Assembly: GCF_001514205.1 (NCBI RefSeq)
Contig: NZ_KQ948763.1
Coordinates: 473,887-537,886 of the forward strand
Direction: 5' to 3'
Length of the DNA stretch: 64,000 nucleotides
DNA from: Streptomyces griseoruber
GTDB lineage: Bacteria; Actinomycetota; Actinomycetes; Streptomycetales; Streptomycetaceae
Translations under genes and position numbers: made by a program
Shown here: one piece after another, positions 61,465 to 64,000 of the stretch
Numbering within the stretch: the stretch's first letter is position 1
Layout: every line of letters begins with the position of its first letter
The notes under the pieces: model-generated
Database searches by the model: none
Told to the model about the DNA's origin: nothing
Seen by the model: only the letters and a program-made list of their open reading frames with translations

Positions 61465-64000
61465 TCACTTCGCGTGACGCCCCGCCGCCAGCCGGACGAT
61501 GTCCACCCGGGAGCGGATCCCGAGCTTGCGGTAGACCCGGGTCAGGGTCGCCTCGACCGTCTTGACGCTGATGAACAGCCGTGCCGCGATCTCCCGGTTC
61601 GTCGCGCCCTCCATGACCAGCGCGGCCACCTGACGCTCCATCGAGGCCAGGCCTTCCAGGGCGTCGGAGGCGGGCGGCGCCTGCGGGGCGACCGGCACCG
61701 CTCCGGTGGCGCCCGCCGCCGCTGCCGCGTCGACCTGTCGCAGCCAGGGCAGCGCCCGGCACCGCCGGAACAGCCGTGCCGCCTCGTCGTACGACGTCGG
61801 ACCGGGCCGTGGGGCGCGCAGCCGGGCCAGGGCGAACGCGGCCCGCGCCTCCTCCAGGCCGTAGCCCAGCTTGGCCAGCCGGTCCTGAACGGACGTCAGC
61901 CGGGCCAGCGCCCCCTCGTGGTCGCCGTGCGCGGCCCGCACCAGGGCCTCCGCCCGGTCGAGGACGGCGAGGACGCTCTCCCGGCCGAGCCGCAGCGCCT
62001 GCTCGCGGGCGACGTCGATGACGTCCTGCGCCTCGCCCGGCTCGCCGACGCGGACCAGGGCCTCGGCGAGGTCGCCGTGCCAGCGGCCGCGCGCCGGGTC
62101 GGTGATGCGCAGTCCCGTCTCCAGCTCCCGCACCCGGCGCAGCGAGCCGACCGCGGCCGCCGCGTCGCCGGCCACGAGCTGGGCGTGGCCCAGCGCGGCC
62201 AGCGCGCGCGAGAGGTACATCTGGTCGCCGTCCTCCTCGGCGCGGTCGGCGGCCTCCCGGGCGAGGGCCAGCGCCCGGTCCAGATCGCCGCCGGAGGCCT
62301 CCGCGAGGGAGGCGAGCATCGCGGACGCGCCGAGGCCGATGCCGGAGTCGCGGGCCAGGCGCAGGCTCTCGCGGGACAGGTCGAGGGCGCGTCCGCAGTG
62401 CCCGGAGCGCAGTTCGGTCTCGGCGAGGAAGCGCTGGAAGTGCACCTCGCTCTCCACCATGCCGCGCCGGCGCACCTCGCGCAGCAGCGTGGTGATGGTG
62501 GCCCGGGCCTCGGGCAGCTGGTCGCTCATCAGCAGCCAGCGGAACCGGGCGGCGCCGACGCCGTTGTGATGGCACGCCACATACGGGTCCTGAGGCTCTT
62601 TCAGGGCCCGTTTGATGGTGCTGGGCGCGTTCGGATGGCCCATCAGGGTCTCGGTGTGGGCCTGGAAGGACAGCGACATCAGCTCGGTGCGCCGGTCGCC
62701 GCCGCGCGCGGCCAGTTCCGCCGCGTGCGCGGCCTCCTGGCGGGCCTCGGAGAAGTCACCCTCGACGATCAGCGTGCGCCAGGCGAGGTGGTAGTGGACC
62801 AGGGCGAGCAGCCGGGGGTCGTCGCCGGCGTCGGCGAGGGCCTGCGGGAAGACGGCGTCGACGTCGCCGAGGGCCTGTCCGGCGGACTCGATGACCACCT
62901 CCCAGGCGCGGATCCGGTCGGCGGGCACGGTGGCCCGGGTCAGCACCTCGCGGGCGATGTCCCGCGCCAGGTCCACCTCGCCGGCGGTGATCGCGTCCTC
63001 GGCGGCCTTCAGCCGGTGCTCGTCCGGGGCGGGGGTGCCGTCCGGCGGGGTGTGCCGGGCGGCGAGCAGCCCGAGGGAGGCGGCCACGGACGGGGCGCCG
63101 CGGTCGCGGGCGAGGGCCGCGGCCTCGGCGAGCCGGGCGGACACCTCCGGGTCGGTGCCGGTGGTGGCGAGGGCGAGGTTGCGGGCCCGCTCGATCGGGT
63201 CGGAGGCGGCGGTGGACAGCGCGGCGTGCGCGGCCCGGCGCTCCTGCACGGGCGCCTCCGCGTACAGCGCCGCGGAGATCAGCGGATGCGCGAACCGTAC
63301 GGCGGGGCCCTCGGGCTCGGTCGCGAGCAGCCCGAGCTGCGCGGCCTGGGCGGTCTCGGCCTCGGCGTTCTCCCGGCCGGCCGCGTGCAGCAGGGCCAGG
63401 GTGGGGCGGGCGCCGGCGCTGGCCACCAGCAGGGTGCGGCGGGCCTCGTCGGAGAGCATGTCGAGGCGGCTGAGCACCAGGGCGCGCAGCGAGGTCGGCA
63501 CCGGCAGCGGCTCGCCGGGGCGCGGCGGGGTCGGGCTCTCGCCGAGCGCCCGGCCGAGTTCCAGCGCGAACAGGGGGTTGCCGCCGCTGGTGCGGTGGAT
63601 CTCGCGGACCGTGGAGCGGGGCAGGTCGGTGTAGCCGCGGTGGTCGAGCAGGGCGGAGACCTGGGCGCGGGAGAGCGGGTTGAGGCGGACCGCGAGGGTG
63701 TCGGGCGGGGACGCGCGTAGATGGCGGTCGTACTCCTGGCCCTCGGTGCGGACCGCGCAGAGCAGCTGGACGGGGGTGTCGCCGAGCCGGCGGGCGGCGA
63801 AGCCGAGGAGTTCGGCGCTGGCCGAGTCCAGCCACTGGAGGTCGTCGGCGACGAGCAGGACGGGGCCGGAGGCCGCGAGGGCACGCAGGGCGGAGAGCAC
63901 GGCGAGGCGCAGGGCGAGTCCGTCGCGTTGCAGGGTGGACTCGCCGCGGCCGGTCAGGGCCGATTCCAGTGCGGTGCGCTGGGCGGTCGGCAGCTTGTCC
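61465..64000 (-). CDS. LAL-type LuxR transcriptional regulator (3' part)
   Basis: About 845 residues to the right edge, where the frame remains open; the Walker A motif lies outside the window. Visible are the Walker B of the AAA domain (VLLVADDLQWLDSASAELLG), LRALVLSRLDMLSDEARRTL, a long helical TPR-like middle (about 300-780) and a C-terminal LuxR HTH: ERQVAALVMEGATNREIAAR, FISVKTVEATLTRVYRKL. LAL regulators activate secondary-metabolite, protease or sugar genes. It is 244 bp upstream of the trypsin gene. No nearby second regulator. Confidence 0.92.
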   Translation of the reverse strand, partial: DKLPTAQRTALESALTGRGESTLQRDGLALRLAVLSALRALAASGPVLLVADDLQWLDSASAELLGFAARRLGDTPVQLLCAVRTEGQEYDRHLRASPPDTLAVRLNPLSRAQVSALLDHRGYTDLPRSTVREIHRTSGGNPLFALELGRALGESPTPPRPGEPLPVPTSLRALVLSRLDMLSDEARRTLLVASAGARPTLALLHAAGRENAEAETAQAAQLGLLATEPEGPAVRFAHPLISAALYAEAPVQERRAAHAALSTAASDPIERARNLALATTGTDPEVSARLAEAAALARDRGAPSVAASLGLLAARHTPPDGTPAPDEHRLKAAEDAITAGEVDLARDIAREVLTRATVPADRIRAWEVVIESAGQALGDVDAVFPQALADAGDDPRLLALVHYHLAWRTLIVEGDFSEARQEAAHAAELAARGGDRRTELMSLSFQAHTETLMGHPNAPSTIKRALKEPQDPYVACHHNGVGAARFRWLLMSDQLPEARATITTLLREVRRRGMVESEVHFQRFLAETELRSGHCGRALDLSRESLRLARDSGIGLGASAMLASLAEASGGDLDRALALAREAADRAEEDGDQMYLSRALAALGHAQLVAGDAAAAVGSLRRVRELETGLRITDPARGRWHGDLAEALVRVGEPGEAQDVIDVAREQALRLGRESVLAVLDRAEALVRAAHGDHEGALARLTSVQDRLAKLGYGLEEARAAFALARLRAPRPGPTSYDEAARLFRRCRALPWLRQVDAAAAAGATGAVPVAPQAPPASDALEGLASMERQVAALVMEGATNREIAARLFISVKTVEATLTRVYRKLGIRSRVDIVRLAAGRHAK

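Noticed and set aside
61474..63720. 748-codon plus-strand open frame
   Set aside because: Antisense of the LAL regulator; composition is repetitive Gly/Arg/Gln without motifs.

Overview
The window is about 70% GC with strong G/C bias at third codon positions, GTG/TTG starts, Tat and lipoprotein signals, cobalamin genes and LAL-type LuxR regulators. This is typical of Streptomyces or a very close actinomycete. No rRNA, tRNA, CRISPR array or complete mobile element was seen.

Left part (1-17.6 kb): the 3' end of a xanthine-dehydrogenase-type molybdenum subunit and XdhC; an SRPBCC protein divergent from a cytochrome P450; a lipoprotein polysaccharide deacetylase; two secreted GH43 enzymes (one with CBM42, one with CBM13) for arabinan-type polymers; a decayed strip holding a frameshifted DUF5132 gene, a P-type-ATPase N-terminal remnant and an NRPS adenylation-domain remnant; an isoquinoline-oxidoreductase-like molybdenum enzyme (large plus 2Fe-2S subunit); a His/Met-rich membrane protein plus YcnI copper-type protein; a rearrangement scar (LysR and M20 peptidase remnants); cobK and cobH; and a double-VOC protein.

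17.6-26.8 kb is the most interesting block: a P450 and a glutamine-synthetase-like ligase diverge from ferredoxin, ferredoxin reductase, an acetoacetate-decarboxylase-fold enzyme, an HpaE-like dehydrogenase, a LigB-type ring-cleavage dioxygenase and an HpaG-like hydrolase, followed by a MarR regulator. All three promoters carry the same 16-bp element, CGTTYG-N4-CRAACG, beginning at the end of the -10 box. This predicts one substrate-responsive regulon that oxidises an unknown, possibly amine-bearing, aromatic compound.

27-30 kb: a second His/Met membrane protein plus YcnI pair (paralogous to that at 13 kb), a CHAT-domain remnant and a PAP2-like membrane protein with altered phosphate-binding motifs.

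30-57.7 kb: one long minus-strand exopolysaccharide cluster, mostly with 4-bp start/stop overlaps. It contains an initiating phospho-sugar transferase, an AlgD-like nucleotide-sugar dehydrogenase, two Wzz-like chain-length proteins, glycosyltransferases, flippase, O-antigen-ligase-type polymerase, pyruvyl transferase, asparagine synthase, bi-domain oxidoreductase, heparinase/alginate-lyase-like enzyme, beta-helix lipoprotein, and a deoxysugar set (nucleotidyltransferase, C-methyltransferase, epimerases, aminotransferase, PIG-L deacetylase, DUF4910 peptidase-like protein). It is probably a uronic-acid-containing polymer with unusual branched or amino sugars.

Right end: a broken iron superoxide dismutase gene, an HTH_42/AlkZ-like protein, a strong bidirectional terminator, a secreted trypsin, and a LAL-family LuxR regulator running off the window, with twin AGGG-N4-CCCT sites upstream of the trypsin gene.
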